Shown: positions 1 to 6,317 of the stretch, one piece after another
Numbering within the stretch: position 1 is the stretch's first letter
Layout of the letters: every line of letters starts with the position of its first letter
Source: Bacillota bacterium
GTDB taxonomy: Bacteria > Bacillota > UBA4882 > UBA10575
DNA: 6,644 nucleotides
Direction: 5' to 3'
Assembly (NCBI GenBank): GCA_012512605.1
Contig: JAAZDX010000070.1
Location: forward strand, 1 to 6,644
The notes under the pieces: generated by a model
What the model was told of the DNA's origin: nothing
The model's input: the letters and a program-made list of their open reading frames with translations, nothing else
The model's database searches: none
Position numbers and translations under genes: made by a program

Positions 1-612
1 CCCGCCGGAAGCAATGACCGGTATTTGTACTTGCCCGCTGACCGCTGCCGTTAATTCAAGGTCATAACCATCTTTCGTCCCGTCCTTGTCCATACTGGTT
101 AAAAGAATCTCCCCCGCGCCTAGCGCTTCCACTTTTCGGGCCCAGGCGACCGCATCCAACTCTGTTGGTTGCTTCCCACCGTTAATATAAACCCGCCAGA
201 ACCCCGCCGCCTCTTTCTTCGCATCGATCGCCGCGATAATCCGTTGGCGACCGAATTCTTTGGCTGCGGCGGTAAGCAATGCCGGATCCTTAACCGCGGC
301 TGAACTGATCGCTACCTTCGCCGCCCCCGCCTTCAGGAGACAGCGTATCCCCTCAATGTCGCGGATACCCCCACCAACGGCCAGGGGAATCGCGATCTGC
401 TTGGCCGTTTTTGCGACCACATCCACCATCGTCTGCCTGCCTTCACTGGTCGCCTTGATATCAAGAAAGACTAGTTCATCGGCACCGGCGCGGTCGTAAT
501 AAGCCGCCAGTTCCACCGGATCGCCGGCATCCCGTAGGTTTTCGAAATTAACGCCCTTAACCACTCGCCCTTCGCACACATCCAGGCAGGGAATGATCCT
601 TTTCACCTGCAC
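1..612 (-). CDS. hisF: Imidazole glycerol phosphate synthase cyclase subunit HisF (partial, C-terminus off the left edge)
   Basis: HisF is the cyclase half of IGP synthase. It condenses PRFAR with ammonia to give imidazole glycerol phosphate and AICAR in the cytoplasm. The first 204 residues are visible; the family is about 250 long, so roughly 50 residues lie beyond the edge. The (beta/alpha)8-barrel signatures are clear: RIIPCLDV (5-12), VGGGIR (79-84), AAIDAKK (127-133), LTSMDKDGTKDGYD (171-184) and ASGG (201-204). The two catalytic aspartates fall at D11 and D130, the same numbers as in Thermotoga maritima HisF. The ammonia-gate residues known there also have equivalents: R5, E46, K99 and E168. 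I chose the GTG at 612 because it gives this numbering and has GGAG 9 nt upstream. The in-frame ATG at 621 abuts that GGAG directly, so it is less likely. It lies 30 nt after hisA. No hisH is seen in the window. Confidence 0.97.
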   Translation of the reverse strand, partial: MQVKRIIPCLDVCEGRVVKGVNFENLRDAGDPVELAAYYDRAGADELVFLDIKATSEGRQTMVDVVAKTAKQIAIPLAVGGGIRDIEGIRCLLKAGAAKVAISSAAVKDPALLTAAAKEFGRQRIIAAIDAKKEAAGFWRVYINGGKQPTELDAVAWARKVEALGAGEILLTSMDKDGTKDGYDLELTAAVSGQVQIPVIASGG

Positions 613-621
613 CTTAACCAT

Positions 622-625
622 CTCC
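622..625 (-). promoter_or_regulatory. Shine-Dalgarno site deciding the hisF start
   Basis: GGAG sits 9 nt before the GTG at 612 and 0 nt before the in-frame ATG at 621. This spacing favours the GTG start, which also restores the usual MxxKRIIPCLDV-like N-terminus. Confidence 0.6.
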
Positions 626-642
626 ACTATTTTATTCGCGCC

Positions 643-1368
643 TTAGCCGACCTCCGCCAGAGCCTCGGCCAGGCTAAACTCGCCATTATAAAGGGCCTTC
701 CCAATGATCACGCCGGAAACACCCACCGCTTCCAGCTTTTTTAGTTCTTGGAGGTCCTTAAGCGAAGCGACTCCCCCGGAAGCGATGATCTCCAGCCCCG
801 TTTTGACCGCCAGGTTTTTCGTGGCCACGATGTTCGGTCCTGCCAGCAAACCATCCCGGCTGATATCGGTGAAGACCGCCGTGGCAACCCCAAGCCCCCG
901 CATGGTCGTCCCGAACTCTTCCGCGGAAAGCTCTGCAGTGGAAACCCATCCTTCCACCGCAACCCGGCCATCCCGGGCATCAATACCAAGGATGATTTTT
1001 TCCGGTCCGAACTCTTCCAATAACTCCTGGACAAATTCGGGGGCGGATACTGCTTTCGTCCCAATGATCACCCGGGCAGCGCCCAACTCCAGGACTCTCT
1101 TGACATCGGCACGGCTCCGCAAGCCACCACCAACCTGAAAAGGAATGTTCACCGTTCGGCCTATCTGCTCGATACTCTTCAGATTCCGGGAAGAACCGGT
1201 AAAGGCCCCATCCAAGTCAACCAGATGCAGCCACGCCGCACCTTCCCGAGCAAACTTGCGGGCCACTGCTTCCGGTTGATCGGAATAAACCGTCTTTCGG
1301 TCGGCCAGCCCCTGGACCAGACGGACACACTGGCCATCTTTCAGATCAATCGCTGGATAAATCGTCAT
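643..1368 (-). CDS. hisA: ProFAR isomerase HisA (phosphoribosylformimino-AICAR ribotide isomerase)
   Basis: HisA carries out the Amadori rearrangement of ProFAR to PRFAR, the substrate of HisF. It is a (beta/alpha)8 barrel of 241 residues, normal for the family. Visible motifs are IYPAIDLKDG (3-12) with catalytic D8, HLVDLDGA (48-55), QVGGGLRS (78-85), LGIDARDG (127-134) with the second catalytic aspartate D130, TDISRDGLLAGPN (167-179), ASGGV (196-200) and IIGKALY (221-227). The chosen ATG at 1368 has GGAG 8 nt upstream and puts the first aspartate at residue 8, as in characterised HisA. An in-frame ATG at 1374 is only 2 nt from that GGAG and is less likely. The gene starts 31 nt after hisB, where many Bacillota his operons carry hisH, and is followed by hisF 30 nt later. 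There are no catalytic anomalies. Confidence 0.97.
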   Translation of the reverse strand: MTIYPAIDLKDGQCVRLVQGLADRKTVYSDQPEAVARKFAREGAAWLHLVDLDGAFTGSSRNLKSIEQIGRTVNIPFQVGGGLRSRADVKRVLELGAARVIIGTKAVSAPEFVQELLEEFGPEKIILGIDARDGRVAVEGWVSTAELSAEEFGTTMRGLGVATAVFTDISRDGLLAGPNIVATKNLAVKTGLEIIASGGVASLKDLQELKKLEAVGVSGVIIGKALYNGEFSLAEALAEVG

Positions 1369-1376
1369 CAACATCG

Positions 1377-1380
1377 CTCC
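1377..1380 (-). promoter_or_regulatory. Shine-Dalgarno site deciding the hisA start
   Basis: GGAG is 8 nt before the ATG at 1368 and 2 nt before the in-frame ATG at 1374, so it supports the shorter protein. Confidence 0.6.
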
Positions 1381-1399
1381 AAAGCTTTAGTTTCTATTC

Positions 1400-1993
1400 C
1401 TAAAGGGTTTTTTTCGAGCTCCAAACCCCTTCGACCCGTGATTCAATGGCCACCGCCTTTTGCAAAGCCCGGCCAAAGGCTTTAAAGATCGCCTCGATGA
1501 TATGGTGGTCGTTGTCCCCCCGGATTAAATCAATATGTAGATTCATACCGGCATTATTCGCCACGGCCTGAAAAAACTCTTTGGCGTTTTCCACGGAAAA
1601 ATTGCCGATCATTTCTCTTTTTAACTCCACGTTGTAAACCAGATAGGAACGGCCGGACAGATCCAGGACGACCCGGACTAAGGCCTCGTCCATCGGCACC
1701 ATAGCCTCACCATAGCGGTTGATCCCTTTTTTCTCCTTCAAGGCTGCTTTTAGGGCTTGTCCCAGACAGATCCCAACGTCTTCTACCGTATGGTGGTCAT
1801 CAACAGCAATATCCCCCCTGGCCTTGACTTTCAGATCGCACAGACTATGGACGGCGAAAAGCGTTAGCATGTGGCTGAAAAAGGGAACTTCCGTATCAAT
1901 CTCGTGCTGACCAGTACCATCAAGGGCCAGGTTTAACTTAACTTCCGTCTCCGCGGTTTTTCTTTCAATTTGGCCAGTTCTATCCGTCGCCAT
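1400..1993 (-). CDS. hisB: Imidazoleglycerol-phosphate dehydratase HisB (monofunctional)
   Basis: HisB removes water from imidazole glycerol phosphate to give imidazole acetol phosphate. It is a Mn-dependent enzyme with a repeated ferredoxin-like half-domain fold. The protein has 197 residues, the size of the single-domain enzyme; there is no fused histidinol-phosphatase domain. The two metal-binding signatures are intact: HHTVED (67-72) and DNDHHIIEAI (160-169). FFSHML (38-43) and the DLSGR segment (111-115) also match the family. The C-terminal phosphate-binding loop, usually close to PSTKG, reads WSSKK (191-195): serine and the first lysine are kept, proline and glycine are not. The start at 1993 follows AAAGGAG by 7 nt; the longer frame to 2029 would overlap hisD more and has no such site. 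The gene overlaps the end of hisD by 14 nt, suggesting translational coupling. Confidence 0.97.
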   Translation of the reverse strand: MATDRTGQIERKTAETEVKLNLALDGTGQHEIDTEVPFFSHMLTLFAVHSLCDLKVKARGDIAVDDHHTVEDVGICLGQALKAALKEKKGINRYGEAMVPMDEALVRVVLDLSGRSYLVYNVELKREMIGNFSVENAKEFFQAVANNAGMNLHIDLIRGDNDHHIIEAIFKAFGRALQKAVAIESRVEGVWSSKKTL

Positions 1994-3281
1994 TTGCCTT
2001 CTCCTTTCTGATCCGCACCGCATTGGCATGGGCCGTTAAACCCTCAACCGTCGCCAGTTTAATGATATCATCCGCAGCTTTCAGGATCCCGTCGCGGGAA
2101 TAGTACAAGAGGCTGGAGACTTTCATAAAAGTATCGACGGTCACCGGCGAATTATAACGCGCGGTTCCGCCCGTCGGCAAAATGTGGTTGGGGCCGGCGT
2201 AATAGTCACCAACCGGTTCCGGAGTGTATTGCCCCATAAAGATGGCACCCGCATTCTTCACCTTGCTCAACAGGGCAAAGGGATTTTCCACCATCAATTC
2301 CAGGTGTTCCGGGGCAATAAGGTTCGCCACCCGACAGGCTTCCTCTAAATCCGAAGTGAGGATGAAAGCGCCGTTCTTCTCCAGTGCCTGTGCGATGATC
2401 TCCCGCCGGGAAAGATCTTTGATCTGCTTCTGGAGCTCCGCTTCCACCCGGTCAAGTAAAGCTTCATCATCCGTCACCAGGATGCTCCGGGCCATGATGT
2501 CGTGTTCAGCCTGGGACATCAGGTCCGCCGCCAGGTAAGCCGGATCGGCTTTTCCATCGGCAATGATCAAAATCTCACTGGGCCCGGCCAACATATCGAT
2601 GTTGACTTCACCATAAACCATTTTTTTAGCCACCGTAACGTAAATGTTCCCCGGGCCGGTGATCAAGTCCACTTTTTTTATGGTCTCTGTCCCCCAGGCC
2701 AGGGCAAAGACAGCCTGCGCGCCACCCATCTTATAGATCTCAGCGATCCCCAGTTCCGCCGCGGCCACCAGCGTGTAAGGGTTAACCTCTCCAGCGGCGT
2801 TGGGCGGAGTCGCCATCGCAAGTTCCCTAACCCCAGCCACTTGGGCCGGGATCGCATTCATCAGCACCGAAGAAGGGTAGGCCGCCGTTCCCCCCGGAAC
2901 ATAGATCCCCGCCCTTTCCACCGGTCTGATGATCTGGCCCAGAATATTTCCCTGCGCATCCGGTTCAAACCAGGAGTTTCTAAGCTGCCGGGCATGGAAG
3001 GCCCTAATCTTGTCGATAGCCGCCCGCAACGCCTGAAGAAATTCTTCATCCACCAGCTTATAAGCGCGGTCCGTTTCCGCGGCGCTTACCTTAAAATTCT
3101 TTTCCGTTATCTCCGCACCGTCAAATTTCCGGGTATATGCAAAGATGGCCTGATTACCGCGGGCGGCGACTTCCCGGCCAACCCCGGCAACCAGATCCAT
3201 GATCTGTTCCAGATCCGCCTGGGCCCCTTGGATAAAAGCGTCCAGGTCGTCATGGGCCGTGTTCACACGCCTTATTTTCAT
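1980..3281 (-). CDS. hisD: Histidinol dehydrogenase HisD
   Basis: HisD catalyses the last two steps of histidine synthesis, two NAD-dependent oxidations of L-histidinol through histidinal to L-histidine, using zinc. The 433-residue length is typical. Residues equivalent to the known zinc ligands are present: Q257 and H260 in MSQAEHD, D359 in PVGDYYAGPNHILPTGG (356-372), and H418 in LTAHANAVR. The catalytic Glu-His pair is E325-H326 in IAPEHLE. VERAGIYVPGG (121-131) and DLITGPGNIYV (205-215) are further family signatures. Its ATG overlaps the hisG stop as ATGA, and a GGGGAAGG purine tract lies just upstream; its tail overlaps hisB by 14 nt. hisC often sits between hisD and hisB, but the overlap leaves no room for it here. 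Confidence 0.98.
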   Translation of the reverse strand: MKIRRVNTAHDDLDAFIQGAQADLEQIMDLVAGVGREVAARGNQAIFAYTRKFDGAEITEKNFKVSAAETDRAYKLVDEEFLQALRAAIDKIRAFHARQLRNSWFEPDAQGNILGQIIRPVERAGIYVPGGTAAYPSSVLMNAIPAQVAGVRELAMATPPNAAGEVNPYTLVAAAELGIAEIYKMGGAQAVFALAWGTETIKKVDLITGPGNIYVTVAKKMVYGEVNIDMLAGPSEILIIADGKADPAYLAADLMSQAEHDIMARSILVTDDEALLDRVEAELQKQIKDLSRREIIAQALEKNGAFILTSDLEEACRVANLIAPEHLELMVENPFALLSKVKNAGAIFMGQYTPEPVGDYYAGPNHILPTGGTARYNSPVTVDTFMKVSSLLYYSRDGILKAADDIIKLATVEGLTAHANAVRIRKEKANGDG

Positions 3282-3934
3282 TGGCCTTCCCCCTTTTTTG
3301 CCTTCTGCTGCATAATCTGGACCAAAGGTTCAATCCGGTTGAACTTCGTTCTAAAACTAACCCGGTTGGAGATCAAGCGGGTGGTTGAGTCCATAATTTG
3401 GGCCAACTCAACCAGGTTGTTTTCGCGCAGGGTGCGTCCACTGGAAACAATATCCACAATCATATCGGCGATCCCAATCAGCGGTGCCAACTCAATATTG
3501 CCGTGGAGTTTAATTACTTCCACCTGCATCCCCTGCTTCCGAAAGAATTCCTCGGCGACCCGGGGGAACTTGGTCGCCACCCGCCGGTAATTCAGATCCC
3601 TTAAACGCATATTCTTCATACGGTCGGGTACCGCTACCACAAAGCGGCAACCGCCAAAACCCAAATCCACCAGCTCAAAAACGTCTTTTTGCTGTTCAAC
3701 GATGACGTCTTTACCCACAATACCCAGATCCGCCGCGCCCTGTTCCACATAGGTGGGTACATCCGTTGGTCGACACATTAAGTATTTCAGCTTTGCTTCC
3801 GCAAAGGTAAAGACTAAATTTCGCGTATCACCGGATATCCCTTCGTGGGGAAGACCCGCCGCTGCCAATAGCTCCAACGTCGCGCGGAGTAAATTTCCCT
3901 TACAAAGGGCAATCGTTAAATAATCATTCTGCAT
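3278..3934 (-). CDS. hisG: ATP phosphoribosyltransferase catalytic subunit HisG (short form)
   Basis: HisG performs the committed step of the pathway, joining PRPP and ATP to give phosphoribosyl-ATP. At 218 residues it is the short form, which lacks the C-terminal regulatory domain and works with HisZ; hisZ is directly upstream. Visible motifs are DVPTYVEQGAADLGIVGKDV (58-77), VATKFPRVAEEFF (116-128) and the PRPP-binding segment ADMIVDIVSSGRTLREN (155-171). The N-terminal substrate loop reads ALCKGNLL instead of the common ALPKGRLL. The start at 3934 follows an AGGTGG site by 7 nt and gives the standard N-terminus. The same frame runs up to 4015 inside hisZ, but that extension has no family similarity. 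It lies 11 nt after hisZ and overlaps hisD by 4 nt. Feedback inhibition by histidine would be expected to act through HisZ; this is family knowledge. Confidence 0.97.
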   Translation of the reverse strand: MQNDYLTIALCKGNLLRATLELLAAAGLPHEGISGDTRNLVFTFAEAKLKYLMCRPTDVPTYVEQGAADLGIVGKDVIVEQQKDVFELVDLGFGGCRFVVAVPDRMKNMRLRDLNYRRVATKFPRVAEEFFRKQGMQVEVIKLHGNIELAPLIGIADMIVDIVSSGRTLRENNLVELAQIMDSTTRLISNRVSFRTKFNRIEPLVQIMQQKAKKGEGQ

Positions 3935-3945
3935 TATATCCCCAC

Positions 3946-5100
3946 CTAATCCAGGTATATTACTTGACAATTCCCGATCTGTTGGGCCCTTCTTTCCAAT
4001 TCCGCCCGACTGCACGCTTGCACATCGGTTTCCACGGTATAACCCTTTGCTCTTAGTTCTTGGGCCTTCGCAGCAACCCGTGGCCAGTCGGTTCCGCCGA
4101 CTAGATAGTGGGCCGGTTCCTCGTCCGGTTCTTTTAAGACCAAAGCCAACCGGTCCATCCCGATGGCAAAACCCGTGGCGGGACAGGCGAAGCCAAACTG
4201 GTTAAGCAGGTTATCGTAGCGGCCCCCGCCCAGCAAACCATACCCCAGTTCGGAAGAATAGCCTTCAAAAACAATCCCGGTATAATAATCCAAACCGCGG
4301 AGAACACCCATATCAATGACGATATGATCCGCAACGCCATAAGTCTGGAGATCTTCATAAACTTTCAGTAATTCCGCCACCGCTTCGGACGCCCGACGGT
4401 TATGTTCGATCTTACCCAACTGGTCGAGGACCTCGATCCCACCGTGGAGCACCGGAAGGCGCGCGATGGTCGCTTTAACTTCATCATCAATTTGGGAGTT
4501 GTTTAAAACCCGCGCCAGTTCCACCAGATCCTTCTGTTCTACTAAATGCCGGACCAGTTTTTTTTCTGCCTCCGTCATCCCACTCTCTGCCAGCAGACTA
4601 TTGAAGATCTCAATCTGATTGAGGCTGATCTTAAAATTCTCCAACCCCATGGTACGTAATGTCTCGACGGCAATATTGATTACTTCAGCATCGGCCCGGG
4701 GTCCGGAAGCGCCCAACAGTTCCACTCCCATCTGCCAGAACTCCCGGTACTGGGCCTTTTGGGGCTGAACGTGCCGGAAAACGTTGGCAATATAACACAG
4801 GCGCTGAGGAAAAACGGCTTCGCGCAGATGCGTAGCGGCCATCCGGGCAATCCCTACGGTCATTTCTTGACGTAAGGAGACAATCCTCCCTTCCCGGTCG
4901 ACAAATAAGAACAACTCATCCCGGATGTCCCGGCAAGTCCCGGCCTCGAGTACTTCCAGGTATTCGAAGGTTGGCGTCCTTACCTCCTTATATCCGTAGC
5001 TACGAAAAAGAGCAAGCGCCTTTTTCTCCATTTTACGGCGGGTTTTTACTTCATCGGGCAGAAAGTCCCGTAACCCTTTGGGTATCTCTTTGTTTTTCAT
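3946..5100 (-). CDS. hisZ: ATP phosphoribosyltransferase regulatory subunit HisZ
   Basis: HisZ is a histidyl-tRNA synthetase paralogue that binds short-form HisG and makes it active and histidine-sensitive; it does not charge tRNA. The 384 residues contain the class II synthetase core: PKGLRDFLP (7-15), the motif-2 region LRQEMT (76-81) and FRHVQPQKAQYREFWQMGVE (108-127), VLRGLDYYTG (266-275), GGGRYDNLL (291-299) and motif 3 GFAIGMDRLAL (310-320). After residue 325 only a short tail of about 60 residues follows, rather than a full anticodon-binding domain. That, with hisG 11 nt downstream, decides against HisS. Start ATG 5100 has AAGGAGA 6 nt upstream. It is the first his gene of the cluster and follows the amidase gene after 58 nt. 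Confidence 0.96.
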   Translation of the reverse strand: MKNKEIPKGLRDFLPDEVKTRRKMEKKALALFRSYGYKEVRTPTFEYLEVLEAGTCRDIRDELFLFVDREGRIVSLRQEMTVGIARMAATHLREAVFPQRLCYIANVFRHVQPQKAQYREFWQMGVELLGASGPRADAEVINIAVETLRTMGLENFKISLNQIEIFNSLLAESGMTEAEKKLVRHLVEQKDLVELARVLNNSQIDDEVKATIARLPVLHGGIEVLDQLGKIEHNRRASEAVAELLKVYEDLQTYGVADHIVIDMGVLRGLDYYTGIVFEGYSSELGYGLLGGGRYDNLLNQFGFACPATGFAIGMDRLALVLKEPDEEPAHYLVGGTDWPRVAAKAQELRAKGYTVETDVQACSRAELERRAQQIGNCQVIYLD

Positions 5101-5132
5101 GAAGCGTCTCCTTCTAAACTATACTAACTCTT

Positions 5133-5158
5133 TTCGGTTTTACTTTCTTTTAACCGAA
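5133..5158. repeat. Inverted repeat between the amidase gene and hisZ
   Basis: Two perfect 7-bp arms, TTCGGTT (5133-5139) and AACCGAA (5152-5158), flank a 12-nt A-rich spacer (as read on the minus strand). Arm centres are 19 bp apart, close to two helical turns. The repeat begins immediately after the amidase stop codon. It has no U-tract after it in the direction of transcription, so it is a weak terminator candidate at best; an operator for a dimeric regulator or an mRNA stem is equally possible. Confidence 0.4.
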
Positions 5159-6064
5159 TCAGCTCCCTAATTTAACACCATAACTGGCCAAGATCGGATT
5201 AGGTATGCTAAAACGGACTGTTTTTAGGGGATCTACAACTTGAGAAACTTGTAGATTTCCGACCGCACTCATCAACGTGGCGATCTCCGCAATCGACAGT
5301 GGCGTGGTCCTTTGCAAAAGATTAGCCATCTCCTCCACTGCAATCTGGGCGGCTTCATCCAGCGTTGAGGCCGAAGCGATCGTCGCGGTGACCTCAGGCG
5401 TTTGGACAAGCGGATTCTTTGTTTTTTTCCCTTTGACTACTTCCAGTTTAACGCGGACCTTCCCAGCTACTTCCACCCCGGAGACGCCGATTTCGCCATC
5501 GCCCATGGCCGCATGTAAATCACCCAAGGCAAAGAAGGCCCCGTCAACAAAGACCGGTAGGTAGAGGACCGCGTTTTCGGCGATTAATTTGGTGTCCATG
5601 TTCCCCCCGTGCGCGCCCGGCGTTCCACAGCTGATCCCTTCACCGGCGGGCGCAACCCCAATAACACCAACCATCGGGTTCAGCGGAATAGCGATTTTAC
5701 TGTTAAAAATGACTTGTCCGTCCTTGATCGGGAGCACTTTGGCGTAAAGATCTTCCATCAAATGACCGAGGACGCCCAGATCTTTGCCGGTTGCCACCAC
5801 TCCTTGGTCTCCGATTTGGATTTCCTTAATCGTAATTTTGAGGACATCTCCCGCTTCCGCCCCGTTAACGTAAACCGGCCCGGTCGCCGGATTAACCCGC
5901 TCCCAGTCAAGGGTTCCCAGCTTATCTTCTTTCGTGCAAATTTGATTGGCAAAACAGTCCATTGTTTCGAACTCAACTTCATCACCGGAGTTAATCTGAA
6001 GTGCCGGTTTATTCTCCTTGGCAAAGCTGAATATATAGTGATCAGAAGAAAGCTTATGGACCAT
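5159..6064 (-). CDS. Acetamidase/formamidase family protein (FmdA/AmdA-like)
   Basis: This 301-residue protein belongs to the FmdA/AmdA family, whose characterised members hydrolyse formamide, acetamide or other short amides to the acid and ammonia in the cytoplasm. The length fits the short bacterial branch; Methylophilus FmdA and the fungal enzymes are over 400. Family signatures are NPATGPVYVNGAEAGDVLKI (58-77), GTPGAHGGNMDTK (147-159), LGDLHAAMGDGEI (180-192) and VSQVVDP (273-279). No signal peptide or membrane segment is seen. The ATG at 6064 has AGGGAGGG 7 nt upstream and a TATAAT box about 40 nt before it. Substrate cannot be told from sequence: many family members in Bacillota are uncharacterised, so formamidase is only one option. 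It is 58 nt upstream of hisZ on the same strand and may be co-transcribed with the his genes, without proving a shared function. Confidence 0.88.
   Translation of the reverse strand: MVHKLSSDHYIFSFAKENKPALQINSGDEVEFETMDCFANQICTKEDKLGTLDWERVNPATGPVYVNGAEAGDVLKITIKEIQIGDQGVVATGKDLGVLGHLMEDLYAKVLPIKDGQVIFNSKIAIPLNPMVGVIGVAPAGEGISCGTPGAHGGNMDTKLIAENAVLYLPVFVDGAFFALGDLHAAMGDGEIGVSGVEVAGKVRVKLEVVKGKKTKNPLVQTPEVTATIASASTLDEAAQIAVEEMANLLQRTTPLSIAEIATLMSAVGNLQVSQVVDPLKTVRFSIPNPILASYGVKLGS
5231..5256. repeat. Hairpin-forming inverted repeat inside the amidase gene
   Basis: ATCTACAA (5231-5238) and TTGTAGAT (5249-5256) are perfect 8-bp arms. After one C-C mismatch two further pairs form inside them, leaving a 4-nt loop. 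The repeat encodes part of the conserved NLQVSQVVD segment, so coding constraint may explain it; no function is known. Confidence 0.4.
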
Positions 6065-6105
6065 GACTCGTCCCTCCCTAATTTTCCAATTGTCAGTTAA
6101 GTTAT

Positions 6106-6134
6106 ATTATACCTTTTTTAAAGGGTTATTGGAA
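6106..6134 (-). promoter_or_regulatory. Putative sigma-A-type promoter for the amidase gene (and perhaps the his operon)
   Basis: A perfect -10 hexamer TATAAT lies at 6111-6106. A weak -35 candidate, TTCCAA, lies at 6134-6129 with a 17-nt spacer. The predicted start of transcription is about 35 nt before the amidase ATG. It is the best promoter-like site seen among the spacers I read in this window. The -35 overlaps the end of the upstream 49-residue gene. Confidence 0.5.
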
Positions 6135-6138
6135 TAAC
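6125..6138. promoter_or_regulatory. Small palindrome over the putative -35 region, possible operator
   Basis: GTTATTCCAATAAC is a perfect 6-bp inverted repeat around a CC centre. It covers the stop codon of the upstream small gene and the -35 candidate of the amidase promoter. Position is the only argument for an operator; short AT-rich palindromes also arise by chance. Confidence 0.25.
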
Positions 6139-6275
6139 GAACAAGACGGCTTGGTCTGCTTCTCTTTCTTCTTAAGCAAATGGAGCGTCCAGCAAATAAC
6201 AACCAGATAGCCCATTACCGCAAAGATTAAGGCCTCTACCCCAAAAGCACCACCGGTTATCAAATTTGTTTCCAC
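6126..6275 (-). CDS. Small single-pass membrane protein of unknown function (49 aa)
   Basis: I do not recognise this gene. It encodes 49 residues: a short polar N-terminus, one hydrophobic segment at about 10-34 (GAFGVEALIFAVMGYLVVIC and onward), then a lysine-rich tail (KKKEKQTK, 35-42). The charge pattern predicts an N-out, C-in single membrane span. The GTG start at 6275 has an excellent Shine-Dalgarno (GGAGG, 7 nt spacing); a longer in-frame version from a TTG at 6317 has a poorer context. Size and topology resemble small accessory subunits of sodium symporters or other membrane complexes, but no transporter gene is in the window. It follows the SGNH hydrolase gene by 42 nt and probably shares its transcript. 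The Shine-Dalgarno plus a clear membrane segment make a real gene likely. Confidence 0.6.
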   Translation of the reverse strand: METNLITGGAFGVEALIFAVMGYLVVICWTLHLLKKKEKQTKPSCSLFQ

Positions 6276-6281
6276 GCTTCT

Positions 6282-6289
6282 CCCTCCCC
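6282..6289 (-). promoter_or_regulatory. Shine-Dalgarno site of the 49-residue membrane protein
   Basis: GGGGAGGG contains GGAGG at 6287-6283, 7 nt before the GTG at 6275. It is the main reason for calling this small gene and for rejecting the longer TTG start. Confidence 0.6.
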
Positions 6290-6317
6290 GCCCTGACCAA
6301 CAATAATCATGGGACAA

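Noticed and set aside
704..1138. A 144-codon plus-strand open frame
   Set aside because: Antisense to hisA; low-complexity Ser/Thr/Pro-rich translation typical of a shadow frame.
1994..2029. N-terminal extension of hisB to 2029
   Set aside because: The strong AAAGGAG site is spaced for the ATG at 1993, and the extension only adds residues encoded by hisD sequence.
2502..3590. A 362-codon open frame on the plus strand
   Set aside because: It lies fully antisense to hisD and hisG, whose conserved motifs are unmistakable. Its translation resembles no family I know, and long antisense frames are common opposite such genes.
3935..4015. N-terminal extension of hisG to 4015
   Set aside because: It would overlap hisZ by 70 nt, lacks family similarity, and the AGGTGG site serves the ATG at 3934.
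5112..5125. TATAGT as a -10 box for a dedicated hisZ promoter
   Set aside because: No -35-like hexamer lies at 16-18 nt, and the start of transcription would fall on the Shine-Dalgarno site.
5609..6100. A 163-codon plus-strand open frame
   Set aside because: Antisense to the amidase gene, which has family motifs and a good ribosome binding site.
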